DNA of 15,074 nt, taken from JBEBSD01 sp040394475 (GTDB taxonomy: Bacteria; Bacteroidota; Bacteroidia; Cytophagales; Spirosomataceae). The notes below the pieces were generated by a model that was given only the letters and a program-made list of their open reading frames with translations, had not been told where the DNA came from and searched no databases. Within the stretch, counting starts at the first letter, position 1. Every line of letters begins with the position of its first letter. The stretch spans positions 1 through 15,074 of the forward strand of contig JBEBSD010000114.1 in the NCBI GenBank assembly GCA_040394475.1, given 5' to 3'. This document shows positions 7,065-14,594 of the stretch, in pieces. The position numbers were made by a program, and so were the translations under genes.

Positions 7065-7797
7065 GGGACAGCTGGTTGAGGTGTTCGTATAACGTGTTGG
7101 CGACCTCCTGCGTTTCGCTGGCATCTGTTTCGGCAACCGGGAAATCGCCGTACCAGGCGTATTCGAAATGGTGCGTCAGACGAAGGAAAAGGCCATGAAA
7201 AGGATAGCCGGCTGTTTCCTGCACGTAATTAAAGTTGGTCCGGTCCGGTTTCCAGGTGATCAGGTTTTTGTTGGAAAGCTCTTTGAGTGTCTGCAGGTAC
7301 AGCAACCGGATGACCAATCTGAAATCCTCGCGCTCCCGCGCATCGGCAATCGCTTCGTCGAAGATAATTTCATGGATATTTTCCTCCCCGACCGTATATG
7401 CCGCCGGCAGCCGGGTGTCTTTTTCGGGGTACAGGTAGGTCCAGGCTTTGGATTTAAACAGGATATAGACCAGTAACAGGAGGGCAATCCCCATAAAGAA
7501 ATAACCCGAATACCCGTCAACAACCGGGTGCCGGACCAACTTCAGCCATCTTCTTCCGAGCCATTGGAGCCATTTCGGAAACGGTTCGGCAGTGTTCCTG
7601 CGATAGTCGTGGTACTGAAAAGCACGCTGATCCCGGATCCTGGTCAGTGATTCCGGAGTGGGATAGCGTAAAGCGGGTGCTGCGATGACCTGCTGCGGCA
7701 GGCTGTCTTGTCCCCGGCTGGACCCGGCCGGCCCTAACAGGGTACCCAGCAAGAGGAAAACCCATTTACAGTCTCTGAAGGCAGCCATCCCGGTCAT
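7057..7797 (-). CDS. DUF4129 domain-containing membrane protein
   Basis: This 246-residue protein has an N-terminal signal peptide (about 8-30, with WVFLLLGTLLGPAGSS), an extracytoplasmic stretch, one membrane helix (about 99-115, FFMGIALLLLVYILF), and a C-terminal DUF4129 domain (about 142-232). The latter shows the family hallmark ITWKPDRTNFNYV preceded by the RLLYLQTLKELSNKNL helix. The function is unknown, but the gene belongs to the SpoIIM/DUF4350/MoxR/DUF58 cluster. The ATG at 7797 gives the best signal peptide. An ATG three codons later and a GTG at 7821 are alternatives, and the GTG lies in a repeated intergenic block, so I reject it. The 3' end overlaps DUF4350 by 8 bp. Confidence 0.85.
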   Translation of the reverse strand: MTGMAAFRDCKWVFLLLGTLLGPAGSSRGQDSLPQQVIAAPALRYPTPESLTRIRDQRAFQYHDYRRNTAEPFPKWLQWLGRRWLKLVRHPVVDGYSGYFFMGIALLLLVYILFKSKAWTYLYPEKDTRLPAAYTVGEENIHEIIFDEAIADAREREDFRLVIRLLYLQTLKELSNKNLITWKPDRTNFNYVQETAGYPFHGLFLRLTHHFEYAWYGDFPVAETDASETQEVANTLYEHLNQLSHA

Positions 7798-7815
7798 TTT
7801 ATTTACAAAAAGTCG

Positions 7816-7842
7816 CACCACAGATTATTCCGATTTACACAG
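7816..7842 (-). repeat. Second copy of the CTGTGTAAATC...CTGTGGTG block
   Basis: On the minus strand this reads CTGTGTAAATC, then GGAATAA, then TCTGTGGTG. It matches the block at 1862-1883 except for about 8 inserted bases in the middle. It ends about 19 nt upstream of the ATG chosen for the DUF4129 gene. The gene order around it (gene end, heptamer run, G-rich stretch, this block, gene start) is the same as at the other copy. Confidence 0.75.
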
Positions 7843-7854
7843 CAATAATTTTAA

Positions 7855-7871
7855 CCGCCCCCACCCTCCCC
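7855..7871 (-). other. G-rich tract, possible G-quadruplex
   Basis: Read on the minus strand, this segment has G-runs of 4, 3, 5 and 2 separated by single bases (7871-7855). This allows a two-tier G-quadruplex, or a three-tier one if the five-G run is shared. It lies between the heptamer run and the CTGTGTAAATC block. The equivalent stretch at 1833-1860 is G-rich but less regular. Confidence 0.45.
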
Positions 7872-7873
7872 AA

Positions 7874-7915
7874 ACCTAACACCTAACACCTAATACCTCA
7901 AACCTAACACCTAAG
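7874..7915 (-). repeat. Heptamer tandem repeat (TTAGGTR x6)
   Basis: Six consecutive 7-nt units on the plus strand read ACCTAAC, ACCTAAC, ACCTAAT, ACCTCAA, ACCTAAC, ACCTAAG. In the direction of the flanking genes the unit is TTAGGTR with some decay. The run ends 7 bp from the stop codon of the upstream membrane-protein gene. It shares period, position and the TTAnG core with the heptamer run at 1803-1830. Confidence 0.9.
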
Positions 7916-7922
7916 TCTCTAT

Positions 7923-8771
7923 TCAATCTTCTTCCGTTTGAGGGCGAACCGGCCCACCCGAACCAAGCGTATCAATTGCTGCGAACAGCCCCGACGCCGT
8001 ATGCGTTTCGGTAAGATGATAGTACTGTAAAACGATCGCCACCGAGACGATACTCTGAACGAGCCCGCCGCCAACCGTTGAGAAGGCACTTGCACCGATC
8101 AGCCACAAAGGGGAGGAGCCCGAAGCGCTGCCTAGTCCCAGCGTATTGATGATAGTAGTGACCAGGACAGGGAGCTGGAAAATTATGGACAGAATCGAAC
8201 TGATAACAGACATCACCAGCACCAGCCCCAGTGTGGCCCACCAGTTGCCTTTTATGATCCGGCGGCTGGATTTGAGCGCTTCGACTGCCGGTTGCCTTTC
8301 CCGGATGGTGAACATCATGAACAACTGAAGGGCCACCGCCAGGTAGATGCCCGGAAAGACAAGCAGAATCATTCCGATCACCACGGCGATCAGGTAAAGC
8401 GCCATCGCTCCGATACTATCCCCAAGATTTTCAGTTAATTTTTGCCAGACCACGCCCGGGGTCAGATCAGCCGAAGATCCCTTTTCTTCGTAAAGCGTCA
8501 TGAACGCACTTACGGTGGCATAGGTCAGAAAGTAGGTAACCGATCCCAGCAGCATGGTGAAGAAATATTCAGCCGATAAGTACTGACTAAAATTGCTGCC
8601 GCCCGATTTCAGCAAGTTCGACTGGTACATGCCAGAGGCAATCCCGGTGAGCAGCGCCACGGGACTGGCAATAAAAAAGAGCGCTTTGAAAAGCGGCCTG
8701 AAATTTTCGGAGGCAAATTTGAATGCTGAATTGATTTTGTCCCCGAAATCGCGTTGTTGTAATAAATCCAT
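7923..8771 (-). CDS. Multi-pass membrane protein of unknown function
   Basis: This 282-residue protein has about six hydrophobic segments (near 28-48, 70-92, 120-155, 180-200, 202-222 and 228-250). A loop motif reading ERQPAVEALKSSRRIIKGNW (159-178) is reminiscent of the membrane domains of glycerophosphodiester-phosphodiesterase-type and DUF975-type proteins, where a similar basic segment precedes a helix. I do not assign a reaction. The gene lies 32 bp downstream of the SpoIIM-like gene and 125 bp upstream of the DUF4129 gene on the same strand, so it is part of the cluster. The ATG at 8771 begins a short cytoplasmic helix, as in that family. No Shine-Dalgarno sequence is seen. Confidence 0.8.
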   Translation of the reverse strand: MDLLQQRDFGDKINSAFKFASENFRPLFKALFFIASPVALLTGIASGMYQSNLLKSGGSNFSQYLSAEYFFTMLLGSVTYFLTYATVSAFMTLYEEKGSSADLTPGVVWQKLTENLGDSIGAMALYLIAVVIGMILLVFPGIYLAVALQLFMMFTIRERQPAVEALKSSRRIIKGNWWATLGLVLVMSVISSILSIIFQLPVLVTTIINTLGLGSASGSSPLWLIGASAFSTVGGGLVQSIVSVAIVLQYYHLTETHTASGLFAAIDTLGSGGPVRPQTEED

Positions 8772-8803
8772 GGAGGTAACAGTAAATGGTAAAAAATGAT
8801 TGG

Positions 8804-9742
8804 TCAGTAAGGTCCGAAACGGTTGCGGGGGTAAAGTACAAAGTACCAGAGGACAAACGCGGCAGACAGCAGGATGATGGCGGCGCTTACCGCCGCCGGC
8901 AGGGTCAGGCGTGTCACGAAACTCTCCAGAAATCCGGCCACCACAAAAACGGGAACCAGCCCGATCACCATTTTTAGTCCTCGTTTGGCCCCTCTCTTAA
9001 ACGATTCGAGACGGGAGTACGTCCCGGGAAAGAGCAGGCTGTTGCCTACTACCAGCCCGGCGGCTCCCGCGATGATGATGGCGGAAATTTCCAGCGTCCC
9101 GTGGATCCATATTTTGAGAACAGAAGCCAGCAGCAGGTCTTTCTGATAAAAAAAATACTGGAAGGCGCCGAGCATGATGCCGTTTTGAAGGATCACGAAC
9201 AAGGTGCCGGCGGAAAAGCATAAGCCAAAGGCAAAGCACAGAAAAGCCACCCGGATGTTGTTCAAGGTAATGGCGAAGAACATGTCGGCCGGACCCGCTG
9301 ATTTGTAGACGGCCAGCGGGTCGCCCTGGCGGATATTCTCAAGGGTTTTATCGACATAGGCGTCCCCAAGGATCAGGCGGACGAATGTCTCGTCGTTGGC
9401 AGCAGATACCATGCCGATAACCAAGGCAGCCGCAAAAAATAAGAAGGCATACAGCAAATACCGGCGGGCCTGGTAAAATTCGTAAGGAAGTTCCGACAGC
9501 CAAAACGTTTTCAGACGCCCAGCATCTTCTTTGCGGTTGCTGTAGAGCGCCCGGTGCGTTTGGGCAGTAAGTCCGTTCAGGTAATTGACTATCGCTGCGT
9601 CGGGATAAAAGGTGCGGGCATAAGAAAGGTCATCGGTGAGGGCGATAAAGCGCGCGGTCAGGATATCCGGATGCTCTGAAGGCTCTACTTCGTAGGATTT
9701 CCAGCGCGCGGCATTTCGTTTCACAAAAATGGTTTCCTTCAT
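8804..9742 (-). CDS. SpoIIM-like membrane protein (stage II sporulation protein M family)
   Basis: This 312-residue protein has a soluble N-terminal helical region (about 1-90) and about six membrane segments from residue 95 to the end. It carries the family's conserved core IHGTLEISAIIIAGAAGL (213-230) and the NNIRVAFLCFAFG segment (161-173). The name comes from the Bacillus protein, part of the septal peptidoglycan-hydrolase complex of engulfment. In non-sporulating Bacteroidota the protein is not for sporulation and usually accompanies an RDD-family protein plus the DUF4129/DUF4350/MoxR/DUF58 genes. It is the first gene of the cluster, with a good promoter 40 bp upstream. No RDD gene is seen next to it. 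Confidence 0.93.
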   Translation of the reverse strand: MKETIFVKRNAARWKSYEVEPSEHPDILTARFIALTDDLSYARTFYPDAAIVNYLNGLTAQTHRALYSNRKEDAGRLKTFWLSELPYEFYQARRYLLYAFLFFAAALVIGMVSAANDETFVRLILGDAYVDKTLENIRQGDPLAVYKSAGPADMFFAITLNNIRVAFLCFAFGLCFSAGTLFVILQNGIMLGAFQYFFYQKDLLLASVLKIWIHGTLEISAIIIAGAAGLVVGNSLLFPGTYSRLESFKRGAKRGLKMVIGLVPVFVVAGFLESFVTRLTLPAAVSAAIILLSAAFVLWYFVLYPRNRFGPY

Positions 9743-9780
9743 TATACGATTGAAAAATAAACAGCGGTGTTTTATTTTTC

Positions 9781-9812
9781 GTAAAATATCGTTTTTCCTC
9801 CGGATTACAAAA
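9781..9812 (-). promoter_or_regulatory. Bacteroidetes-type promoter of the SpoIIM-MoxR cluster
   Basis: On the minus strand TTTTG (9812-9808) is followed after exactly 19 nt by TATTTTAC (9788-9781). This fits the known TTTG (-33), 19-nt spacer, TAnnTTTG (-7) layout, with two mismatches in the last two positions of the -7 box. Transcription would start near 9775, about 30 nt before the ATG at 9742. Confidence 0.55.
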
Positions 9813-9868
9813 GTGTTCGGTTGATGAGTTTAGAAATTACAACTGTATTTCTTGTACGGTTCCGCAAT

Positions 9869-10678
9869 TCAGGAGACCCGCCTGGATGCCGGTCTGAAGT
9901 TGGCGTAAAGAAAAGGGAAAATCAGTAAAAGCGGAATAATCCAAATTGCTACGTACGAAAACCCTTCAAACCAGTTGTAGGTGCTGTAGGTATGATTGCG
10001 GTTTTTCTCGTACAGGCTTACCACTACGTCTGTCGTATACCTGTCCTGACGGCCCGGGAGGTATTGGTCCCCGATGGCGGCGTAGAAGGGCCTGGTGATT
10101 TCAGGGTCCGCCTCAATCTGGTCCCTGGTAAACGGGATATAGATTCCGTAATCCGGATCCAGGATAAAGTCGGGGGCATCCCCGATTCGGGCTGTAATGA
10201 CCACATGGCCTCCCAGATCAAGCAATTCGGCTGCTATCCCATTTTCATTCAGGATGCCTTTTACAATGGTACAATGGGTGGAGCAAAGTCCCGTACCGCG
10301 TTCCAGGTTCTTCCTGAAATTGCTGAATTCATATTTGCGGTACTTTTTCGGCTTTACTACCGAAGCTAGCGTCAGCAGGTAGTTGTCCCATACCGGGACC
10401 GTCAGGTAGTACTTGCTGATCGCATCGTCTTCCCAGTAGTGAAGGAATCCGTCTTTTACTGCCTGGTTGATCCGAATGGTGAATTCCTGGTCGTTTTCGC
10501 CGGACCTTCTTTTCAGATTTTCCAGGAACTCAGGATAAGGGGTCGTGATGTCGTTGACCCTGCGCGTACCCGGTTCCGAGTAGAGTTCAGGATTCCGGAG
10601 AGATTTGAAAAGTCCGAATATATTGAGCAGGAGGAGGAGGGTACCCGCTGTAAAAAGGATCAGTTGAAAGGTTTTCAT
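9869..10678 (-). CDS. Two-pass membrane protein with transglutaminase-like triad
   Basis: This 269-residue protein has membrane helices at about 5-23 and 243-260, so the region between them lies on one side of the membrane, presumably the periplasm. That region contains RGTGLCSTHCTIVKGIL (Cys132), GGHVVITARI (His158) and FILDPDYGIY (Asp174). The order and spacing match the Cys-His-Asp triad of the transglutaminase-like (papain-fold) superfamily, which includes peptide cross-linkers and proteases. I do not recognise a named family. The ATG is 11 nt after the stop of the beta-helix gene, so the two are almost certainly co-transcribed. It ends the operon that begins with SusC/SusD. Function is inferred from fold residues only and the substrate is unknown. 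Confidence 0.75.
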   Translation of the reverse strand: MKTFQLILFTAGTLLLLLNIFGLFKSLRNPELYSEPGTRRVNDITTPYPEFLENLKRRSGENDQEFTIRINQAVKDGFLHYWEDDAISKYYLTVPVWDNYLLTLASVVKPKKYRKYEFSNFRKNLERGTGLCSTHCTIVKGILNENGIAAELLDLGGHVVITARIGDAPDFILDPDYGIYIPFTRDQIEADPEITRPFYAAIGDQYLPGRQDRYTTDVVVSLYEKNRNHTYSTYNWFEGFSYVAIWIIPLLLIFPFLYANFRPASRRVS

Positions 10679-10689
10679 ACCGATAGGAG

Positions 10690-12963
10690 TTAAAACTTCA
10701 GGTTTAGTTCGGCTTTGGTTTTCAATGCGGTCGACCGGCGGCGTGTTTTTGCGTTGGCGCCGGCTGTGATGGAATAAGGGGTCGGAAGCGCTGCCTGAAA
10801 CCCGTGCTGGTTATTGACGGCCTCCTCTTTTCGCCCTTCTGCCCAGGCTTCGGGCCTTACGATCAGCCGGGTCAGCGGGACAGCGAGTTTGCCGTCGGGC
10901 AGGAGCGTATCGCGTACGACCAGGTTGCCGTTCCGGTCGGCGATCGAAATCCGGGTGCCAGGCTGTGCATGCACCCGCAGGGTCTGCTGTATGCTGTAAT
11001 TGCTCGCGGAGCCTGTTCTGTACCAGTAGACATCCTGCTCACCGGCGCCGTTCTTAAATTCGCAGTCAAGCAGGACATGGCCAAAAACGGCATTCCCGCC
11101 GTCGAAAATAAAGGTATGATAAGCAGGGTTATTACCCGATCTGACCAGTTCGCAACGGAGGAAATGATGGTTGCTCCCCTGCCCGTAGTCATCCCCGAAG
11201 CGGATGTTGCAATGGTTGGAAATCAGCGTGTTGTCGGTATACAGAATGGGCAGGTGCTTTGACCGGTCGTTATAGGCCCCCTGGGTATTGACACAGCTGG
11301 CTTTTGACAGCGTATCATCGGCACTGACGTGTATAGTATTGTTGCTGAAAACAATACCGTGGTTAGAATAGTCGGAGAAAAATTCTGTTCCTCTCATTTC
11401 ACTGCCGTGGCGGGCATTGCCGATGATAATATTGCTTTCATACCGGAGGTTGGCCCGGTACGTACCTCCTTTGCCGTAGTTGGTGATCCGCATACCTGCC
11501 AGGATATCCTGTTCTCCCCAGGTCTCGATCAGCCTCCGGCCTTTCAGGGGCTTGCTGATCATCGTCCGGACCCCTTCCATGTGGATGAAGTTATCTTTCA
11601 CCAGCAGATCCTTTTCGGCCCACAAGATGCCGCATGCATAATACCCGGTTAAAAAAATCTTGTTATTATAGACCCGCCCCCCCTGTGCGGCCGGCTGGAT
11701 AGCGAAGGAATTGACCACCCAACTATCTACGTATATCTCGTTATTGTAAACCGTGTTCGCCACGTTGATGGCATTCTGCCGGGTCCTTTTGATCAGGTTA
11801 TGGTGAACGGTGAATTGATTTTCAGTATTTTTCAGATGCTTCAAAGGCTGAAATGCCAGCGAGCGCGCCCCGCCTGCGCCATGGCGGTCGAATAGCTGAG
11901 TGCCTTTGTCCAAAAAAATATTGTGATGGATCGAGTAGGCGCCGGCGCAGCTGTCGAAGCGCATGCTGTAGCTTTGCGGCAGGTGGTATTCGCCGGTGAC
12001 TCCTGCGATCTCAACGTTTTCAAATCCTTCAATTTCGATGTTGCTGAAGCCCCTGTTCAGGTTGGCTGAGAGTTTCTTCATGCGCTCAGGATCGGGCTTC
12101 AGCATGTTTTCGCCGGCCAGGTAGTCTGTATTGTTAGGCGCCGCTCCCTGCCTGATGGTCCCGTTGAAAATTTTCAACCCGGAAAGCGGTGCTGAACCAT
12201 ATCGCCGGATGCCGGCCCCCGAATTTCCAAGGTCCCTGTAGCGGAGGTTTTCCAGTGCCTTATTGGCATGAATGACGGTATTTCCTCCCAGATCAAGGGT
12301 GATGCCGCCTGCACGTATATCAAAGGCGGCGCCGTCTGCTACGATGTCTTCTGTAAGCAGATAAGTGGCATTTTCCTGGTCGAGCACATACGGCGGAGCG
12401 CCTGTTTCGGAGGAAATGTATAGTGTGCCGGGATGCGAGGCGCGTGTCACGAATGTGCCTGCGTTTGCGATGGTTTCCTTTCCATCGTTATCTACAAAGA
12501 CGAAGCGGTAGTGATAGTTGGAGGCCGGAAGCAGGTTTTTCAGGTAATGTGTATGCAGGTAGAACGGTCGTTCCTGTACAGGGGTTTTCATCGTATAGGG
12601 TAATTCGGGGCCGTATTCGATGTAGGAATAAGAAGGAAGATCGCTTTCCAGGGAGATGACTGCCGAACGTTCGGAGACATACATCCAGGATGGAGCATGC
12701 GCCTTTGCGTTTTTTTGGGCCTGATGGTAATAAAGTGTATCGCTGGCTGCGCCGAAATGACTCTTGCAAAATTGGTTGAAAGTGGCATAAACGACCGCTG
12801 CAGGCGCGTTAACTTCGAGATTGCCGAAGCGGATAGCATCTTCTCGAGCCAACGTGCTGTCGGTATGGCGGATGTCGCTTGTTAAACCGGGTCTGTTTGG
12901 TTGGCAGCAAAACAAGGCAGCCGCAGCGCTAACAATACAAAGTAGAATTTTTTTATTGATCAT
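10690..12963 (-). CDS. Secreted Fn3/right-handed beta-helix protein, probable lipoprotein
   Basis: This 757-residue protein starts with a signal segment ending LFCC (Cys19/20), an atypical lipobox. No acidic residues follow the cysteine, which argues for a periplasmic rather than cell-surface location. A fibronectin-III-like domain (about 96-174) precedes a long right-handed parallel beta-helix (about 195-640), seen as repeated turns such as GITLDLGGNTVIHA, NIEIEGFENVEIAG, YSIHHNIFLDKG, FTVHHNLIKRT, YNNEIYVDS and VKDNFIHMEG. Beta-helix proteins next to SusC/SusD pairs are often polysaccharide lyases or hydrolases; I cannot pick catalytic residues. The C-terminus (660-757) is a separate beta-rich, basic tail. 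It lies 84 bp after susD across a strong hairpin and 11 bp before the transglutaminase-like gene. Confidence 0.82.
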   Translation of the reverse strand: MINKKILLCIVSAAAALFCCQPNRPGLTSDIRHTDSTLAREDAIRFGNLEVNAPAAVVYATFNQFCKSHFGAASDTLYYHQAQKNAKAHAPSWMYVSERSAVISLESDLPSYSYIEYGPELPYTMKTPVQERPFYLHTHYLKNLLPASNYHYRFVFVDNDGKETIANAGTFVTRASHPGTLYISSETGAPPYVLDQENATYLLTEDIVADGAAFDIRAGGITLDLGGNTVIHANKALENLRYRDLGNSGAGIRRYGSAPLSGLKIFNGTIRQGAAPNNTDYLAGENMLKPDPERMKKLSANLNRGFSNIEIEGFENVEIAGVTGEYHLPQSYSMRFDSCAGAYSIHHNIFLDKGTQLFDRHGAGGARSLAFQPLKHLKNTENQFTVHHNLIKRTRQNAINVANTVYNNEIYVDSWVVNSFAIQPAAQGGRVYNNKIFLTGYYACGILWAEKDLLVKDNFIHMEGVRTMISKPLKGRRLIETWGEQDILAGMRITNYGKGGTYRANLRYESNIIIGNARHGSEMRGTEFFSDYSNHGIVFSNNTIHVSADDTLSKASCVNTQGAYNDRSKHLPILYTDNTLISNHCNIRFGDDYGQGSNHHFLRCELVRSGNNPAYHTFIFDGGNAVFGHVLLDCEFKNGAGEQDVYWYRTGSASNYSIQQTLRVHAQPGTRISIADRNGNLVVRDTLLPDGKLAVPLTRLIVRPEAWAEGRKEEAVNNQHGFQAALPTPYSITAGANAKTRRRSTALKTKAELNLKF

Positions 12964-12971
12964 AACATCGG

Positions 12972-12979
12972 CAAATATA
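12972..12979 (-). promoter_or_regulatory. TATATTTG, possible internal -7 box
   Basis: On the minus strand this is a full match to TAnnTTTG. It lies only 8 nt before the ATG at 12963, so a transcript from it would be nearly leaderless. No TTTG is found 19 nt upstream. It may be a chance match. Confidence 0.25.
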
Positions 12980-12982
12980 AGG

Positions 12983-13028
12983 ACAGGCGAAGAAGAACAG
13001 TGGTTGCTACTGATTCCGCTTCGCCTGT
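12983..13028 (-). promoter_or_regulatory. 46-nt intergenic hairpin between susD and the beta-helix gene
   Basis: A perfect 10-bp outer stem pairs ACAGGCGAAG (12983-12992) with CTTCGCCTGT (13019-13028). Inside, after a 2x2 internal loop, GAACAGT (12995-13001) pairs with ACTGATTC (13009-13016) with one bulged A and a 7-nt loop. The hairpin begins 19 nt after the susD stop and ends 19 nt before the next ATG. No T-run follows, so it is less likely to be an intrinsic terminator than an RNA stability or processing element that sets susD against downstream expression. Confidence 0.7.
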
Positions 13029-13047
13029 GTTCAATTGTGATCAGGCC

Positions 13048-14580
13048 TTAGTAAGGGAAAGAATCCTGCAGCGGATGCGCAAAAGGCAAGCCGGTTCTGG
13101 CGTCCCACCAGATGCGCGACATAAAGGTATCACCTCCTGTCAGCCTTTGAGCGGCCTCCGCAACGCTTTTCTCGTTCCTGAGGAACTCGCCTGTGGGATA
13201 GGTCAGTCTTCTCGGGACTCTCCTGTCAGTGTCTCCCTTCTGGCTTCCCACCCAGATCAGCGGGTATCCTGTCCGCCTGTATTCTGCCCACGATTCTTTT
13301 GTTTGAAAGTAATTGCCCAGCCACTTCTGAACAATGATTTCTTCCAGTTTCTTTTCTTCGCTGCCTGCGGCGAAAAGTGCTCCCTGGGCCTCCAGGTACG
13401 GGTCGATTTTATCGGCGGCGACATTGTACATCTCCATGGAGAGCTTAATGCCATTTTTCCACATATCTTCCGCCGATTCCGTCGTGATGCCCGCCAGGGC
13501 TGCTTCGGCTCTTAAAAAGAACACTTCCGGGGCAGTCATGATTTTTATCTGGTATTGTGCTGCAGAAAACAAGGCCCCCAGGCTTGCGACCTGCTCCTGC
13601 CTGAAGCTTAAATCACTCGCGTCAAGGTCCAGGTCCACCGCGAACGGTCGCCCTCTCCAAAGCGCCCCGTCCTCGGGCTCGGTCGCAGGAATTACGAAAA
13701 CAGGCAGCCTGGGGTCGTTCCTCGACAAGAGATTATCCGTAACGGTATTGGTGGTGTACAAGGGTACGGTGGTACTCTGGTAACGATTGTACACCGGGTT
13801 CCTGTTATTGATATCACCGGCTGAGGCTCCTTCGGTGGTCAATGCGGCATTTTGTTCGTTGAGCGTAATGAGCGGCTGGGAAATGACGTCGGCAATGTGC
13901 TCCGCGGCCAGCGCCTGATCCACGAAACGCGTACGTATGGCCAACCGCAGCCGCAGTGAATTGGCAAACCTCCGCCAGCTTTCGATATTGCCTTTGAACA
14001 TCAGGTCGGAATTGCCGAACGGTACCTGGCTTGCATCTGTGCTCAACTGTGCCGAAGCTTCCTTTAGTTCCTTGAGCATGTCCTTGTAAATGTCTTCCTG
14101 TTTGTCATACTTCGGGTAGTTGACCACCTCGTTGACGTTCAGGGCCGCTTCAAAATAGGGCACGTCCCCATACATATCTGTCAGCTGGTGAAAAAGCCAC
14201 ACCTTCATGATCCGGCCGATGGCATTTTTATTGGACAGCAGCGGCTTGTCGGCGGTCAGCCGTATGATCTCGGAAGTATTAATGATAAAGCTCCTGTAGA
14301 ATTCGTTGAATGGCTCGGACCAATCCCGGTTGCTGAGCGGCACCGTTGCAGGGTTGCCGTAGTATCCGCAGAATTCAGTCAGGTAACCATATTCGTAATA
14401 GTCGAAAATCGATTCCTTCTGGACACGGGCCAGCAGGTTGTTCACGTTGACCACGTCTGTTGTTACGAGGGCAGGATTCGTGTTGATATCTGCAAACTCA
14501 TCGGTGCAGGATACCAGCGAGGTTGTTAAAAACAGTGAGAATAAAAACCTCTTTTTGAAATAGGCAGGTAGCTTATACAT
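13048..14580 (-). CDS. SusD/RagB-family outer-membrane nutrient-binding lipoprotein
   Basis: This 510-residue protein starts with a lipoprotein signal ending TTSLVSC (Cys25), followed by TDEFADINTNP. The acidic residues after the cysteine fit the surface-export signal of Bacteroidota lipoproteins, and the ADINTNP start is typical of the SusD-like_2 branch. Helical repeat segments such as IMKVWLFHQLTDMYGDVPYF and SWRRFANSLRLRLAIR are family hallmarks. SusD proteins cap a SusC channel and capture the nutrient at the cell surface; the ligand cannot be told from sequence, and this branch may serve peptides as well as glycans. The ATG lies 14 nt after the SusC stop, so the pair is co-transcribed. 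The length is normal for the family. Confidence 0.96.
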   Translation of the reverse strand: MYKLPAYFKKRFLFSLFLTTSLVSCTDEFADINTNPALVTTDVVNVNNLLARVQKESIFDYYEYGYLTEFCGYYGNPATVPLSNRDWSEPFNEFYRSFIINTSEIIRLTADKPLLSNKNAIGRIMKVWLFHQLTDMYGDVPYFEAALNVNEVVNYPKYDKQEDIYKDMLKELKEASAQLSTDASQVPFGNSDLMFKGNIESWRRFANSLRLRLAIRTRFVDQALAAEHIADVISQPLITLNEQNAALTTEGASAGDINNRNPVYNRYQSTTVPLYTTNTVTDNLLSRNDPRLPVFVIPATEPEDGALWRGRPFAVDLDLDASDLSFRQEQVASLGALFSAAQYQIKIMTAPEVFFLRAEAALAGITTESAEDMWKNGIKLSMEMYNVAADKIDPYLEAQGALFAAGSEEKKLEEIIVQKWLGNYFQTKESWAEYRRTGYPLIWVGSQKGDTDRRVPRRLTYPTGEFLRNEKSVAEAAQRLTGGDTFMSRIWWDARTGLPFAHPLQDSFPY

Positions 14581-14594
14581 AATGATTGTGTCGG

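Noticed and set aside
7065..7136. N-terminal extension of the DUF4350 protein
   Set aside because: The extra 24 residues are basic and low in structure and correspond to the DUF4129 coding end read in another frame. The ATG at 7064 places the membrane helix properly and overlaps the upstream stop.
7874..7915. CRISPR array
   Set aside because: The units are 7 nt long, contiguous and without spacers, and no cas gene is present.
8804..9742. Evidence of a sporulating organism
   Set aside because: The SpoIIM-like family is widespread in non-sporulating bacteria in this MoxR context; no other sporulation genes are seen.
9832..9852. Inverted repeat AGAAAT...ATTTCT after the transglutaminase-like gene, as terminator
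   Set aside because: The stem has almost no GC, includes a bulge, and no good T-run follows. The operon end may still be here, but I cannot support a terminator.
10804..11262. 152-codon plus-strand frame
   Set aside because: It is antisense to the beta-helix gene, with no recognisable domain; it is a by-product of the coding frame on the other strand.
13000..13515. 171-codon plus-strand frame, and 149 codons at 13334-13783
   Set aside because: Both are antisense to susD, whose product is unmistakable. Their products lack family features.
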